From Bacillota bacterium (GTDB taxonomy: Bacteria > Bacillota > Clostridia > Acetivibrionales > DSM-1351), in the NCBI GenBank assembly GCA_023397905.1, contig JAEWSZ010000026.1, positions 1 to 8,394 of the forward strand: a stretch of 8,394 nt of DNA, read 5' to 3'. This document shows, piece by piece, positions 1 to 6,729 of this stretch (positions are counted from its first letter, which is position 1; every line of letters starts with the position of its first letter). Below the pieces are notes generated by a model, which ran no database searches, was not told where the DNA came from, and was given only the letters and a program-made list of their open reading frames with translations. Both the position numbers and the translations under genes were made by a program.

Positions 1-665
1 TTCTTTGTATTTCCCAGGACTATTTTATAGCCGTCCAGCTCTAATGGCAGGTATTCATACTTTAATGTGGCGCAGTCCAGCAATATGGCGTGATCCTTCT
101 TGCCCATAGCCGAAGCAAACTGGTCCATTATACCGCAGCTGACGCCGCAGAACTCGTTCTCGGTCTTCTGGCCCAGCACCGCCATCTCCACCAGATCAAT
201 GGGCTTTGTGATCCCATGGGCTTCATTTCCGAGCGTCACCAGGGTCACCGCCGTGGCAAGCTCAATAGCTGCCGAGGAAGACAGCCCGGAACCCAGCGGC
301 ACGGTGTCATGGAAAAGCATATCGACACCTGTAAGCTTGTAGCCGGCATTTTGCAGCACATAAGCCACTCCCGCCTGATAATTTCCCCATCTGAGGCTCT
401 TTGCACTTTCCAGATCGTCCAGTTTGACCGCGACCCGGTCGGGAAGATCTGTGGCGGCCAGTCTCAAGGTATTGTCACCGTTCACCCTGGCAATAACAGT
501 GGAGTCCAGGCTCAGGGCCGCCGGAAAAACATATCCACCGCAGTAGTCGATGTGCTCGCCTATGAGATTTACTCTTCCGGGGCCGGAAAATACTCTTAAA
601 TCCTCCGGGCTCCCCCCGTATATTTCACAGAATTTTTTCTTGAGCTCTTCATAATTTTTCTTCAT
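1..665 (-). CDS. galK: Galactokinase, N-terminal part (runs off the left edge)
   Basis: This gene phosphorylates alpha-D-galactose with ATP to galactose-1-phosphate, the first committed step of the cytoplasmic Leloir pathway. I translated 221 codons from the ATG at 665; no stop appears before the window edge, so about 55-60% of a typical ~390-residue galactokinase is present. The galactokinase signature GRVNLIGEHIDYCGG lies at residues 30-44 (R31, E37, H38 and D40 are the expected substrate contacts). The GHMP-kinase ATP loop PLGSGLSSSAAIE is at 123-135. The GIMDQFAS segment carries the likely catalytic base D181. A GGAGGG ribosome binding site lies 5 nt before the start. galT is directly upstream on the same strand with a 75-bp gap, so the two are probably co-transcribed as galT-galK. 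The C-terminal third GHMP motif is outside the window. Family assignment is very secure. Confidence 0.96.
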   Translation of the reverse strand, partial: MKKNYEELKKKFCEIYGGSPEDLRVFSGPGRVNLIGEHIDYCGGYVFPAALSLDSTVIARVNGDNTLRLAATDLPDRVAVKLDDLESAKSLRWGNYQAGVAYVLQNAGYKLTGVDMLFHDTVPLGSGLSSSAAIELATAVTLVTLGNEAHGITKPIDLVEMAVLGQKTENEFCGVSCGIMDQFASAMGKKDHAILLDCATLKYEYLPLELDGYKIVLGNTK

Positions 666-680
666 ATTTACCCTCCGCTC

Positions 681-721
681 TCCCGTTGCGCCTGATGGAC
701 CATGGCCTCTGAGCAACGGGA
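681..721 (-). other. Inverted repeat (hairpin) between galT and galK
   Basis: The 9-bp arms TCCCGTTGC (681-689) and GCAACGGGA (713-721) are perfect complements around a 23-nt loop. In the minus-strand transcript the hairpin forms after the galT stop and ends four bases before the GGAGGG that serves galK. There is no U-tract after it, so it does not look like an intrinsic terminator. It could stabilise mRNA, protect a processed 3' end, or affect access to the galK ribosome binding site; the role is inference. Confidence 0.55.
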
Positions 722-740
722 CAATATTTATATCCTGTTT

Positions 741-2288
741 TTATAATGTACATCCCAATTCCTTCATAAACCTGTCAAAGGCCTTTATTCCCTCTTCGGT
801 CTGCTTGAATACGCCTGTGTGTTCCAGGCAGGTCTCAAATTTTCTGCCTATTTCAAGCTTGACCGTTTCATCGGCCTGCTGCTCCGAGAGAGAGCTGCCG
901 TATTTTGAAACCAGCTCCCGGATCCAGGGCAGGTGCTTGTAAAGCATGTGCTCCCGGCTGTCTATATCCGCCGTCTTTGCCCTTCCGCATAAAACTTCCT
1001 TTACCTGCTCGACTTCCGTCTTGAGTCTTCCCGGAAGTATGGCCAGGCCCATGACTTCAATGAGCCCGATATTTTCCTTTTTAATGTGGTGTATTTCCTT
1101 ATGGGGATGGAAAATGCCATCGGGATATTCCTCCGTGGTCCTGTTGTTCCGCAGCACCAGATCCATCTCATATTTGCCTTCCCCGTTCATCCTTGCAATG
1201 GGCGTAATGGTGTTGTGGGGGACTTTATCGCCGGCATTGCCGGAATACGCCAGCACATCCGCGCTTTCGTCGCTGTACTGCCTCCATTTGTTCAGGACAT
1301 AATCGGAGAATTCCACCAGCTCCTCTATACTTCCGCAGGCGGCGCGTATAACCGACAGGGGCCATTTCACCAGGCCTATGTCAACACCCTTGAACCCGGC
1401 GTGCTTAAAACTCTTTATAAGAGGCGCCTTCTGCATCGGGAACAGGTAGTTGCCCCCCTGGAAATGGTTATGGCTCAGTATGGATCCTCCCACTATGGGC
1501 AGGTCCGCATTGGAGCCGCACAGGTAATGGGGGAACTGCCGTACAAAATCCAGAAGCCAGCCAAAGGTCTTTTTGGAGACCACCATGGGCACATGGCTCT
1601 CGCTGAGTACTATACAGTGCTCGTTATAGTATACATAGGGAGAATACTGCAAATACCACTGTTCTCCGCAAAGGGTCAAGGGTATGATCCTGTGGGTCTG
1701 TCTGGCCGGGAAATTTATGCGGCCCGCATAGCCTATGTTGTCCACGCAGAGCATGCATTTGGGATAATTGCTCTGCGGCTGCAGCCTTTCCATGGCAATG
1801 GTTTTTGGGTCCTTCTCCGGTTTTGTGAGATTTATGGTTATCTCCAGGTCTCCGTATTTTGAAGGCGCCTTCCAGATAATATTCTTGGCAATCTGAGCGG
1901 TCCTTATATAATTTGACGCGGTGCACAGCTCATAAAAATAATCCGTAGCCGCCTTCACAGATTCATTTTCCGCCAGTTCATAAAATCTTTTCACTATTTC
2001 GGACTCCCTGGGCATCAGAAGTCCCATCAGCTTAGTGTCAAAAAGCTCCCTGTACGCATAGACCTCCCTGTCAAAAAGGCCTTCTTCCGCCGCGTATTCC
2101 ACAAGCCCGTTCAATATCTCAGTTGGAAACTCCATATCCTCCTCCGGTATTTGTCCGGAATAGGGCTCTTTCAATTTCAACAGATCCAGCAGCTGGTTCC
2201 TTGCGATTATTTTATCCAGCCTGTCTATCAAACCGTGCTTAACTCCGAACTGCAGCAGCCTTTCCACCTCATAAGCAGCATTGATCAC
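741..2288 (-). CDS. galT: UTP/UDP-glucose-hexose-1-phosphate uridylyltransferase, class II
   Basis: This cytoplasmic enzyme transfers UMP between UDP-glucose and galactose-1-phosphate, giving UDP-galactose and glucose-1-phosphate. The 515-residue protein matches the longer class-II GalT of Firmicutes rather than the ~350-residue E. coli type. The all-helical N-terminal region opens with INAAYEVERLLQFGVKHGLI. A CxxC pair (C178, C181) sits in YPKCMLCVDNIGYAGR. The nucleotidyl-transfer motif GGSILSHNHFQGG (267-279) has H273 and H275 in the HxH arrangement of the family. The start codon is GTG; a GGGTGG ribosome binding site lies 9 nt upstream, and the next in-frame methionine is only at residue 52, inside the conserved N-terminal region. 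It is the first gene of a galT-galK unit and is divergent from the AraC-type regulator. Class-II GalT is well established in this phylum; no unusual substitution is apparent. Confidence 0.96.
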   Translation of the reverse strand: MINAAYEVERLLQFGVKHGLIDRLDKIIARNQLLDLLKLKEPYSGQIPEEDMEFPTEILNGLVEYAAEEGLFDREVYAYRELFDTKLMGLLMPRESEIVKRFYELAENESVKAATDYFYELCTASNYIRTAQIAKNIIWKAPSKYGDLEITINLTKPEKDPKTIAMERLQPQSNYPKCMLCVDNIGYAGRINFPARQTHRIIPLTLCGEQWYLQYSPYVYYNEHCIVLSESHVPMVVSKKTFGWLLDFVRQFPHYLCGSNADLPIVGGSILSHNHFQGGNYLFPMQKAPLIKSFKHAGFKGVDIGLVKWPLSVIRAACGSIEELVEFSDYVLNKWRQYSDESADVLAYSGNAGDKVPHNTITPIARMNGEGKYEMDLVLRNNRTTEEYPDGIFHPHKEIHHIKKENIGLIEVMGLAILPGRLKTEVEQVKEVLCGRAKTADIDSREHMLYKHLPWIRELVSKYGSSLSEQQADETVKLEIGRKFETCLEHTGVFKQTEEGIKAFDRFMKELGCTL

Positions 2289-2501
2289 CGTATTTTTCCA
2301 CCCTTCTCCATGTAAAACTGTAATAAGCTATAATACTTTTTTATTATAATTCCATTATAATTCTTTCATTATTTTCTTATTTATATTATCATTATATTGT
2401 AAAAACTTCGCTGATTTCTCTGATTATTTTACCTTTTTATAATACTATTTTACGATTTGACAAATTGGAAAACATCCGGGAATTATGAATATGGAGGCAA
2501 T
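2289..2501. promoter_or_regulatory. Divergent control region between galT and the AraC-type gene
   Basis: This AT-rich region must hold the promoters for both directions. On the plus strand a perfect TATAAT lies at 2438-2443, without a convincing -35 at 17-18 bp; this fits a promoter needing an activator. It would start transcription near 2450 and give a leader of about 50 nt. On the minus strand TATAAT occurs at 2359-2354 and 2348-2343, each inside an 8-bp palindrome ATTATAAT, the two being 11 bp apart, again without a clear -35. The galT promoter therefore cannot be fixed by eye. A TTGACA at 2457-2462 has no good -10 downstream and is probably chance. Confidence 0.5.
2329..2452 (+). repeat. 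15-bp direct repeat pair spanning the galT/araC control region
   Basis: TATAATACTTTTTTA (2329-2343) and TATAATACTATTTTA (2438-2452) match at 14 of 15 positions and are 109 bp apart in the same orientation. The first copy falls in the expected galT leader or promoter-proximal region; the second covers the candidate -10 of the AraC-type gene. AraC-family proteins commonly bind direct repeats, sometimes at distant sites joined by looping, so these are operator candidates. The AT-rich composition makes chance similarity a real alternative. Confidence 0.35.
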
Positions 2502-3374
2502 ATGGAAGCGTCAAAAGTATATAAACCAAAATCCTTTCCAATGGACTTTCCCTTCAGTATAAAGTTTACCGATATGGAGCCCTATTACTGCATGAACCAT
2601 ACCTTCCACTGGCACAATTACCTGGAGATCGCTTTTGTAAGGCAGGGAAAGGGCATTTATTACGTAGAGAACAAAACCTATGAGATGAATGTGGGCGACA
2701 TAGTTGTGATAAATAATATAGAGCCTCACTATATGGAGGTTTTGCCGCCGGTGAATATGGTAATGCCTGTTGTAATGTTTGAGCCGCAGCTGGTATGGTC
2801 CTCCGAAAGCCAGTTTGACTACCAGTACATGGAACCTTTTTTTGAAAGGAGCTCAAATTTTAACAACAGGATCGACAGCAAAAGTGAAATAGGCCAGAAA
2901 ATCTTTGCGCTGCTTTCGGAAATCGAAGAGGAATATGTCCACAAGACCGTGGGCTACAAGCTGATGATAAAGGCAAAGCTCCTGCACATAATCACTTACC
3001 TCATAAGGCATTACCAGGACGCCAGCAAAAATACCGAAAGCATAAGCTCTAAAAGCAAAAAGCTGGAGAAGCTGGGCAAGGTTTTCGATTATATAAGTAA
3101 AAATTACTCCAGGAAAATTGATTTGAATACCCTTGCGGACCTGGCCTATATGTCCCCTAATTATTTTTCCACCTTCTTCAAGCTGTCCACCGGGTTCTCG
3201 CCTATTGAATACCTGAATAAAATGCGTATTTCAAAATCCATTGAAATGCTCAGGGAAACCGACTATTCCATTGCTCAGATAGCCCTGGACTGCGGCTTTA
3301 ACAACCTTGCCAATTTCAACAAAATCTTCAAGCACTTTACCGAGACCACTCCCTCCGGTATAAGAAAGACTTGA
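2502..3374 (+). CDS. AraC-family transcriptional regulator (likely regulator of galTK)
   Basis: This 290-residue protein has the usual two-part AraC layout. The N-terminal cupin-like sensor domain includes HTFHWHNYLEI (33-43), the common HWHxxxEI form of sugar-responsive members, and a second sheet segment, YEMNVGDIVVINNIEPHYME. The C-terminal DNA-binding domain (about 193-290) has two helix-turn-helix units: LADLAYMSPNYFSTFFKLST (211-230) and SIAQIALDCGFNNLANFNKI (256-275), ending in the family-typical FTETTPSGIRK. I chose the ATG at 2502 because GGAGG at 2493-2497 precedes it by 4 nt. The longer frame from a TTG at 2457 would start only about 15 bases after the perfect -10 box and has no ribosome binding site. 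It diverges from galT, which suggests galactose or an oligosaccharide as the signal; that is inference from position, and the effector cannot be read from the sequence. Confidence 0.92.
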   Translation: MEASKVYKPKSFPMDFPFSIKFTDMEPYYCMNHTFHWHNYLEIAFVRQGKGIYYVENKTYEMNVGDIVVINNIEPHYMEVLPPVNMVMPVVMFEPQLVWSSESQFDYQYMEPFFERSSNFNNRIDSKSEIGQKIFALLSEIEEEYVHKTVGYKLMIKAKLLHIITYLIRHYQDASKNTESISSKSKKLEKLGKVFDYISKNYSRKIDLNTLADLAYMSPNYFSTFFKLSTGFSPIEYLNKMRISKSIEMLRETDYSIAQIALDCGFNNLANFNKIFKHFTETTPSGIRKT

Positions 3375-3385
3375 ACCGGCGGCAG

Positions 3386-5026
3386 TTAATTTACCGCCCT
3401 GTCAAAATACCGCAGCTTTGTTAAAAAAATATTGAGCTTATAGCCAAGAGGCAGTTTTAATATATCATTGGACTTTATAACCTTTAACCGCAACAGCAGG
3501 TGCAGATATAAGAACCCGCCTATTGCCGCGGAGAACAGCACGGATATGTCATTTCTTATAATATAGCTGCCTATTATATCCTTTAATAAAAAGCTGATGG
3601 CAAAGTTTGCCCCAAAGGCGGCAGCCCCCATTATTACTGAGCATATTGCCGGTTTGAGCAGCAGATCCTTAAAATTTATTTTGATATTTATATGTTTTAT
3701 TATAACTATCTGATTTAAGACACATGCCGCCAAATAGCCGATAATTGTACTTATAACAGCGCCCTTTATATTAATAGACGGTATTCCCATCAAAAAATAA
3801 TTAAGTATTGTTTTTAATATCATCCCTATTATTACATTTATGGGGGAATAGTATGGTTTTCCGATTCCTATAAGTATGGCATTTTGTACGAATACAACAG
3901 AATTAATAATAATAAACCATGAGCCTATCTGCATCAAATCCGAGCCCTGATTGTTATTCAAAAATACCAACGTGATAATGGGCTTTGCCAGGACCGCCAG
4001 TCCCACAGCAGCGGGCAATGCGATTATCAGGCACATTCTGAGGCTTTCATTGATTTTTCTTTCAAGCTGCACTGTGTCCTTCAGCGCCATTACAGAACCA
4101 AGGGCCGGGATCAGAGCAGCCGGCAGGGCGCTTATGGCGGCCAGGGGCATATTGATAAGCTTTTGATACTGGCTTGTAAGTATTCCGTAAAGCTCCGTCG
4201 CTTTTATACTGTCAAATCCCGCCGCTGCAAGTCTTTGGGAACACAGGTACAAGTCAATTATGCCGCTCAGGTTCATTGCAATAATGCCCAAAACAGCAGG
4301 CAGGCTGTATGTTATGATCTGCTTTGCTATCTCTTTGTAGGAAATAATATTGCCGGTATAATGAGAGCTTTCTATTTCTTTTGATATCTTGCCTTTATTT
4401 AACCGGAAGACTATTGCCAGAAACACCGCAGCGCCCAAAGCCCCCGCCGATGTGCCTATGGTGGTTCCGGCGGCGGCTTTTTCAATTCCGTATTTTATGA
4501 AAATTGCCGCGAAAACAACTGTCAGAATTGAATTTATGCACTGCTCGACGACCTGGGATACACCTGTGGGAATCATATTCAGCCTGCCCTGAAAATACCC
4601 TCTGAATATACCTGATACGGATGTAAAGCACAGCGCTGGGGATATTGCCAGCAGCATAAGATAGGTTTTGGGTTCATGGCAATAGTTAACGGACAACCAT
4701 CGTGCGCCCAGCGCAAGAATGGCCCCGAAAACCAGGCCGAATAAAAGCATGCTTGCACCGGCTGCCTTCAGAATCCTCCGGGAGTTTCTGTAATCGCCCA
4801 ATGCAATGCGTTCCGAAACCAGCTTTGAAATGGCCACAGGTATTCCGGCATTGGCCAGCCCATATATTAAAGTATAAATAGTGTAGCCTGAATTGATGAT
4901 TCCATTTCCGTAGTTTCCTACTATAAGTACCAGAACCGGCACATATATAACCGAAAAAAACTTATTTACAACACTTGCGACGCTTAAAACAGCGAACCCT
5001 TTTGTTGTCGTCTGTATATCCTTCAT
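3386..5026 (-). CDS. MOP-superfamily flippase, SpoVB/MurJ (YtgP) type
   Basis: This 546-residue membrane protein has alternating hydrophobic segments across its whole length, consistent with the 14 helices of the multidrug/oligosaccharidyl-lipid/polysaccharide exporter superfamily. Motifs typical of the Firmicute SpoVB/YtgP branch are visible: GLANAGIPVAISKLVSE (56-72), FRGYFQGRLNMIPTGVSQVVEQ at 141-162 (key residues F141, R142, G143, Q146, E161, Q162) and GIGKPYYSP near 387-395. Known members move lipid-linked sugars, including lipid II, across the membrane; SpoVB acts in spore cortex formation and YtgP/MurJ in wall synthesis. Clostridia carry several paralogues, so the cargo cannot be assigned. 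The ATG at 5026 has AGGAG 7 nt upstream. It is convergent with the AraC-type gene (11-bp gap) and lies 204 bp downstream of fabV on the same strand. No wall or spore gene is beside it. Confidence 0.88.
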   Translation of the reverse strand: MKDIQTTTKGFAVLSVASVVNKFFSVIYVPVLVLIVGNYGNGIINSGYTIYTLIYGLANAGIPVAISKLVSERIALGDYRNSRRILKAAGASMLLFGLVFGAILALGARWLSVNYCHEPKTYLMLLAISPALCFTSVSGIFRGYFQGRLNMIPTGVSQVVEQCINSILTVVFAAIFIKYGIEKAAAGTTIGTSAGALGAAVFLAIVFRLNKGKISKEIESSHYTGNIISYKEIAKQIITYSLPAVLGIIAMNLSGIIDLYLCSQRLAAAGFDSIKATELYGILTSQYQKLINMPLAAISALPAALIPALGSVMALKDTVQLERKINESLRMCLIIALPAAVGLAVLAKPIITLVFLNNNQGSDLMQIGSWFIIINSVVFVQNAILIGIGKPYYSPINVIIGMILKTILNYFLMGIPSINIKGAVISTIIGYLAACVLNQIVIIKHINIKINFKDLLLKPAICSVIMGAAAFGANFAISFLLKDIIGSYIIRNDISVLFSAAIGGFLYLHLLLRLKVIKSNDILKLPLGYKLNIFLTKLRYFDRAVN

Positions 5027-5110
5027 AAAGCCACTCCTGTTTGCCGGAGTACCGCCCCTTTGCCCGGAACAGTCCCCGGCTGCTCAGCTCAGCTTATCTT
5101 TTCAGCCTTG

Positions 5111-5223
5111 TCAGAAATCCCGAATCCTAGCTTCTGAATTCTGCCTTTACGGTTTTCTCCTGGACTCCTGTACTCCTGCCCTTACGGTTTTCTTCTGAAT
5201 CCTGAATCCTGAATCCTGAATTC
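5111..5223. repeat. Cluster of short direct repeats in the fabV-flippase gap
   Basis: Three nested repeats are visible. TGAATCC is repeated head-to-tail at 5196, 5203 and 5210, with a fourth copy TGAATTC at 5217. CTCCTG recurs with an 8-bp period at 5157, 5165 and 5173. A segment with core CTGCCyTTACGGTTTTCT occurs at 5141-5158 and again 35 bp later at 5176-5193, differing at one base. Single related units (CGAATCC at 5121, TGAATTC at 5135) extend the cluster leftwards. On the minus strand, the transcribed strand here, CTCCTG reads CAGGAG, resembling a ribosome binding site, but no start codon follows at a suitable distance. No intrinsic terminator for fabV or clear promoter for the flippase gene was found in 5027-5230. 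Confidence 0.7.
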
Positions 5224-5230
5224 TGCACTT

Positions 5231-6421
5231 CTATTCCGTTATACTGCCTATCTTCACATCAATATCCACATCTGCAGCGTAGTCAACTTCATCAAATTCA
5301 TAGCCGAAAAGCCTGAAGAACTCCTGCCTGTAGCCCTCAACGTCAGAAATTGACTTTATGTTGTCGTTGTTTGCTTCCTTCCAGAGTTTTGTTACCTCCG
5401 CCTGAACCTCCGGAAGCATTTCCCAGTCATCCATGCATATGCGGCCCTTGCCGTCCAGCTTCAGCTCCCCGGAGTACAGCCTGTCGCCGAACATTCTGTA
5501 CATCTGTTCAATACAGCCTTCGTGGATATGCTTTTCCTTCATCACCTTAAACAAAACGCTCACATAAATGGAAATGACCGGTATGGCCGCGCTGGCCTGT
5601 GTAACCACCGCTTTGTTGATGGACACGTAAGCTCTTGTTCCAATATCCTTTAAACTTTCCGTAATCCTGCCTGCGGCCGCCTCAAGGTCATCCTTAGCCC
5701 TTCCGATGGTGCCTTCCCTGTATACGGAGTGGGTCATTTCGGGCCCCACATATGAATATGCCACTGTAATAGCATTCCTTTCCAGAACGCCGGCGGCCTT
5801 CAGAGCCTCCATCCACATTGCCCAGTCCTCTCCGCCCATTACTGCGATTGTCTGCCTTATTTCCTCTTCATCAGCGGGCTCAATGGTGGTTTCTGTAACC
5901 TGCCGGGTATGGAAATCCACTGTTTTGGACGTATACGCCGCTCCGATTGGCTTGATGACAGAATTGAACACCTCTCCGGTGTCAGGGTGGGTCCGCCTTG
6001 GTGAAGCCAGGCTGTAAACCACCATGTCTACTTTTCCCAGATCCTTTTTTATCAAATCTATGGTCTGCTGCTTTATTTCATTTGAAAAAGCATCTCCGTT
6101 TATACTTTTGGCATACAGGCCTTCTTCCTTCGCCAGCTTCTCAAAAGCTGCGGAATTGTACCAGCCCGCGGAAGCCGTTCTATTTCCCGACGCCGGCCTT
6201 TCAAAAAATATCCCTATTGTGGCGGCGCCGCAGCCAAAAGCGGCTGTGATCCTCGATGAAAGCCCGTATCCTGTTGATGCTCCGATTACCAATACCTTCT
6301 TTGGTCCGTCTATTTTCTTTTGCCCTTTTACATATGAAACCTGCTGTGTGACGTTGTATTCACAGCCCGCAGGATGAGATGTCGTACAGATAAAGCCTCT
6401 GAATTTTGGTGTTACGATCAT
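5231..6421 (-). CDS. fabV: NADH-dependent trans-2-enoyl-ACP/CoA reductase (FabV/TER family)
   Basis: FabV/TER enzymes reduce the double bond of trans-2-enoyl-ACP (last step of fatty acid elongation) or trans-2-enoyl-CoA such as crotonyl-CoA. The 396-residue length is typical. The family N-terminus is clear (MIVTPKFRGFICTTSHPAGC). The nucleotide-binding loop is VIGASTGYG (45-53). FFERPASGNRTASAGWYN (72-89) carries an acidic E74 after the second strand, which in this family favours NADH over NADPH. The catalytic Tyr-x8-Lys signature is at Y234 and K243 in YREGTIGRAK, longer spaced than in classic short-chain dehydrogenases. The start has an excellent AAGGAGG 6 nt upstream. No other fatty acid synthesis gene is nearby, so the ACP versus CoA role cannot be decided; a TER role in butyrate-type metabolism is the alternative. 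It is divergent from the lrp-ald operon. Confidence 0.95.
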   Translation of the reverse strand: MIVTPKFRGFICTTSHPAGCEYNVTQQVSYVKGQKKIDGPKKVLVIGASTGYGLSSRITAAFGCGAATIGIFFERPASGNRTASAGWYNSAAFEKLAKEEGLYAKSINGDAFSNEIKQQTIDLIKKDLGKVDMVVYSLASPRRTHPDTGEVFNSVIKPIGAAYTSKTVDFHTRQVTETTIEPADEEEIRQTIAVMGGEDWAMWMEALKAAGVLERNAITVAYSYVGPEMTHSVYREGTIGRAKDDLEAAAGRITESLKDIGTRAYVSINKAVVTQASAAIPVISIYVSVLFKVMKEKHIHEGCIEQMYRMFGDRLYSGELKLDGKGRICMDDWEMLPEVQAEVTKLWKEANNDNIKSISDVEGYRQEFFRLFGYEFDEVDYAADVDIDVKIGSITE

Positions 6422-6500
6422 AATTAACCTCCTTGTGTTGTGCTTTGCCCAATATTCGCAGCAGAATGTTAAACCCTGCCATTAAAACACTTTTAAAAAC

Positions 6501-6529
6501 AGTATACCACAATCAGGCAGGATTTAAAA
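6501..6529 (-). promoter_or_regulatory. Probable fabV promoter with extended -10
   Basis: On the minus strand a TATACT -10 (6506-6501) is preceded by TGG, giving the TGn of an extended -10. A weak -35, TTTTAA (6529-6524), sits 17 bp away. Transcription would begin near 6494 and give a leader of roughly 73 nt before the fabV ATG. Confidence 0.55.
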
Positions 6530-6535
6530 CTAGCT

Positions 6536-6557
6536 AATATTACTTGGTAATAATATT
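6536..6557. promoter_or_regulatory. Nested palindrome upstream of fabV, possible operator
   Basis: Outer arms AATATTA (6536-6542) and TAATATT (6551-6557) are perfect complements. A second, shorter palindrome with arms ATTAC (6539-6543) and GTAAT (6547-6551) around TTG overlaps them. The site lies just upstream of the -35 of the proposed fabV promoter, where an activator or repressor could bind. Its inner shape loosely recalls the FapR lipid-regulator operator (TTAGTAC-n3-GTACTAA), but only in part. Confidence 0.4.
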
Positions 6558-6685
6558 TTTCAGCCCCTTGTTTTATGGCAATAGCCCCATCTTAAAATCA
6601 ACATCTCCGGAGTAGTTTTTATGCTGTCTAAATATTTTGGTTCCAGCCATAAAAATTCAATGCAAACCGAAATTATTTGTGTTAT
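6558..6685. other. Middle of the fabV-lrp gap, no gene seen
   Basis: This part of the 365-bp divergent gap has no open frame with a ribosome binding site on either strand. Only minor patterns are visible: an 8-bp palindrome CTCCGGAG (6605-6612) and AGCCCC repeated at about 23 bp. Neither can be given a role. Confidence 0.4.
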
Positions 6686-6729
6686 TATCAATTATATAGA
6701 AATATTTTTCTGTATTTTATCAGTTATAT
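6686..6729 (+). promoter_or_regulatory. Lrp-like box flanked by a 12-bp direct repeat
   Basis: TAGAAATATTTTTCTG (6697-6712) fits the E. coli Lrp consensus YAGHAWATTWTDCTR if one extra central base is allowed. It is bracketed by TATCAATTATAT (6686-6697) and TATCAGTTATAT (6718-6729), which match at 11 of 12 positions and are 32 bp apart, about three helical turns. The right copy abuts the proposed -35 of the lrp-ald promoter. This is the arrangement expected for an autoregulating Lrp-type protein that binds several phased sites; the binding is inferred. Confidence 0.5.

Noticed and set aside
90..599. Plus-strand open frames of 169 and 80 codons
   Set aside because: Both are antisense to galK, whose conserved motifs read cleanly on the minus strand.
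1086..1862. A 258-codon open frame on the plus strand inside galT
   Set aside because: It is antisense to the highly conserved galT coding region, including its active-site motif, and has no protein-family signal.
2285..2311. Eight-codon mini-frame (MEKGGKIR) whose TGA overlaps the galT GTG start
   Set aside because: The overlap would suit a translationally coupled leader peptide, but no ribosome binding site precedes its ATG, and its own codons contain the galT ribosome binding site.
2457..2501. Upstream TTG start for the AraC-type protein
   Set aside because: No ribosome binding site precedes it and it lies almost on the predicted transcription start, whereas the ATG at 2502 has GGAGG upstream and gives a family-typical N-terminus.
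3378..3398. GGCGG/CCGCC inverted repeat in the convergent gap after the AraC-type gene, as a terminator
   Set aside because: The stem is only 5 bp, the loop is 11 nt, and no T-tract follows on either strand; evidence is too weak to call a terminator.
5078..5107. GGCTG/CAGCC inverted repeat upstream of the flippase gene
   Set aside because: The 5-bp arms with a 20-nt loop and no T-tract are within what chance gives in such a repetitive stretch.
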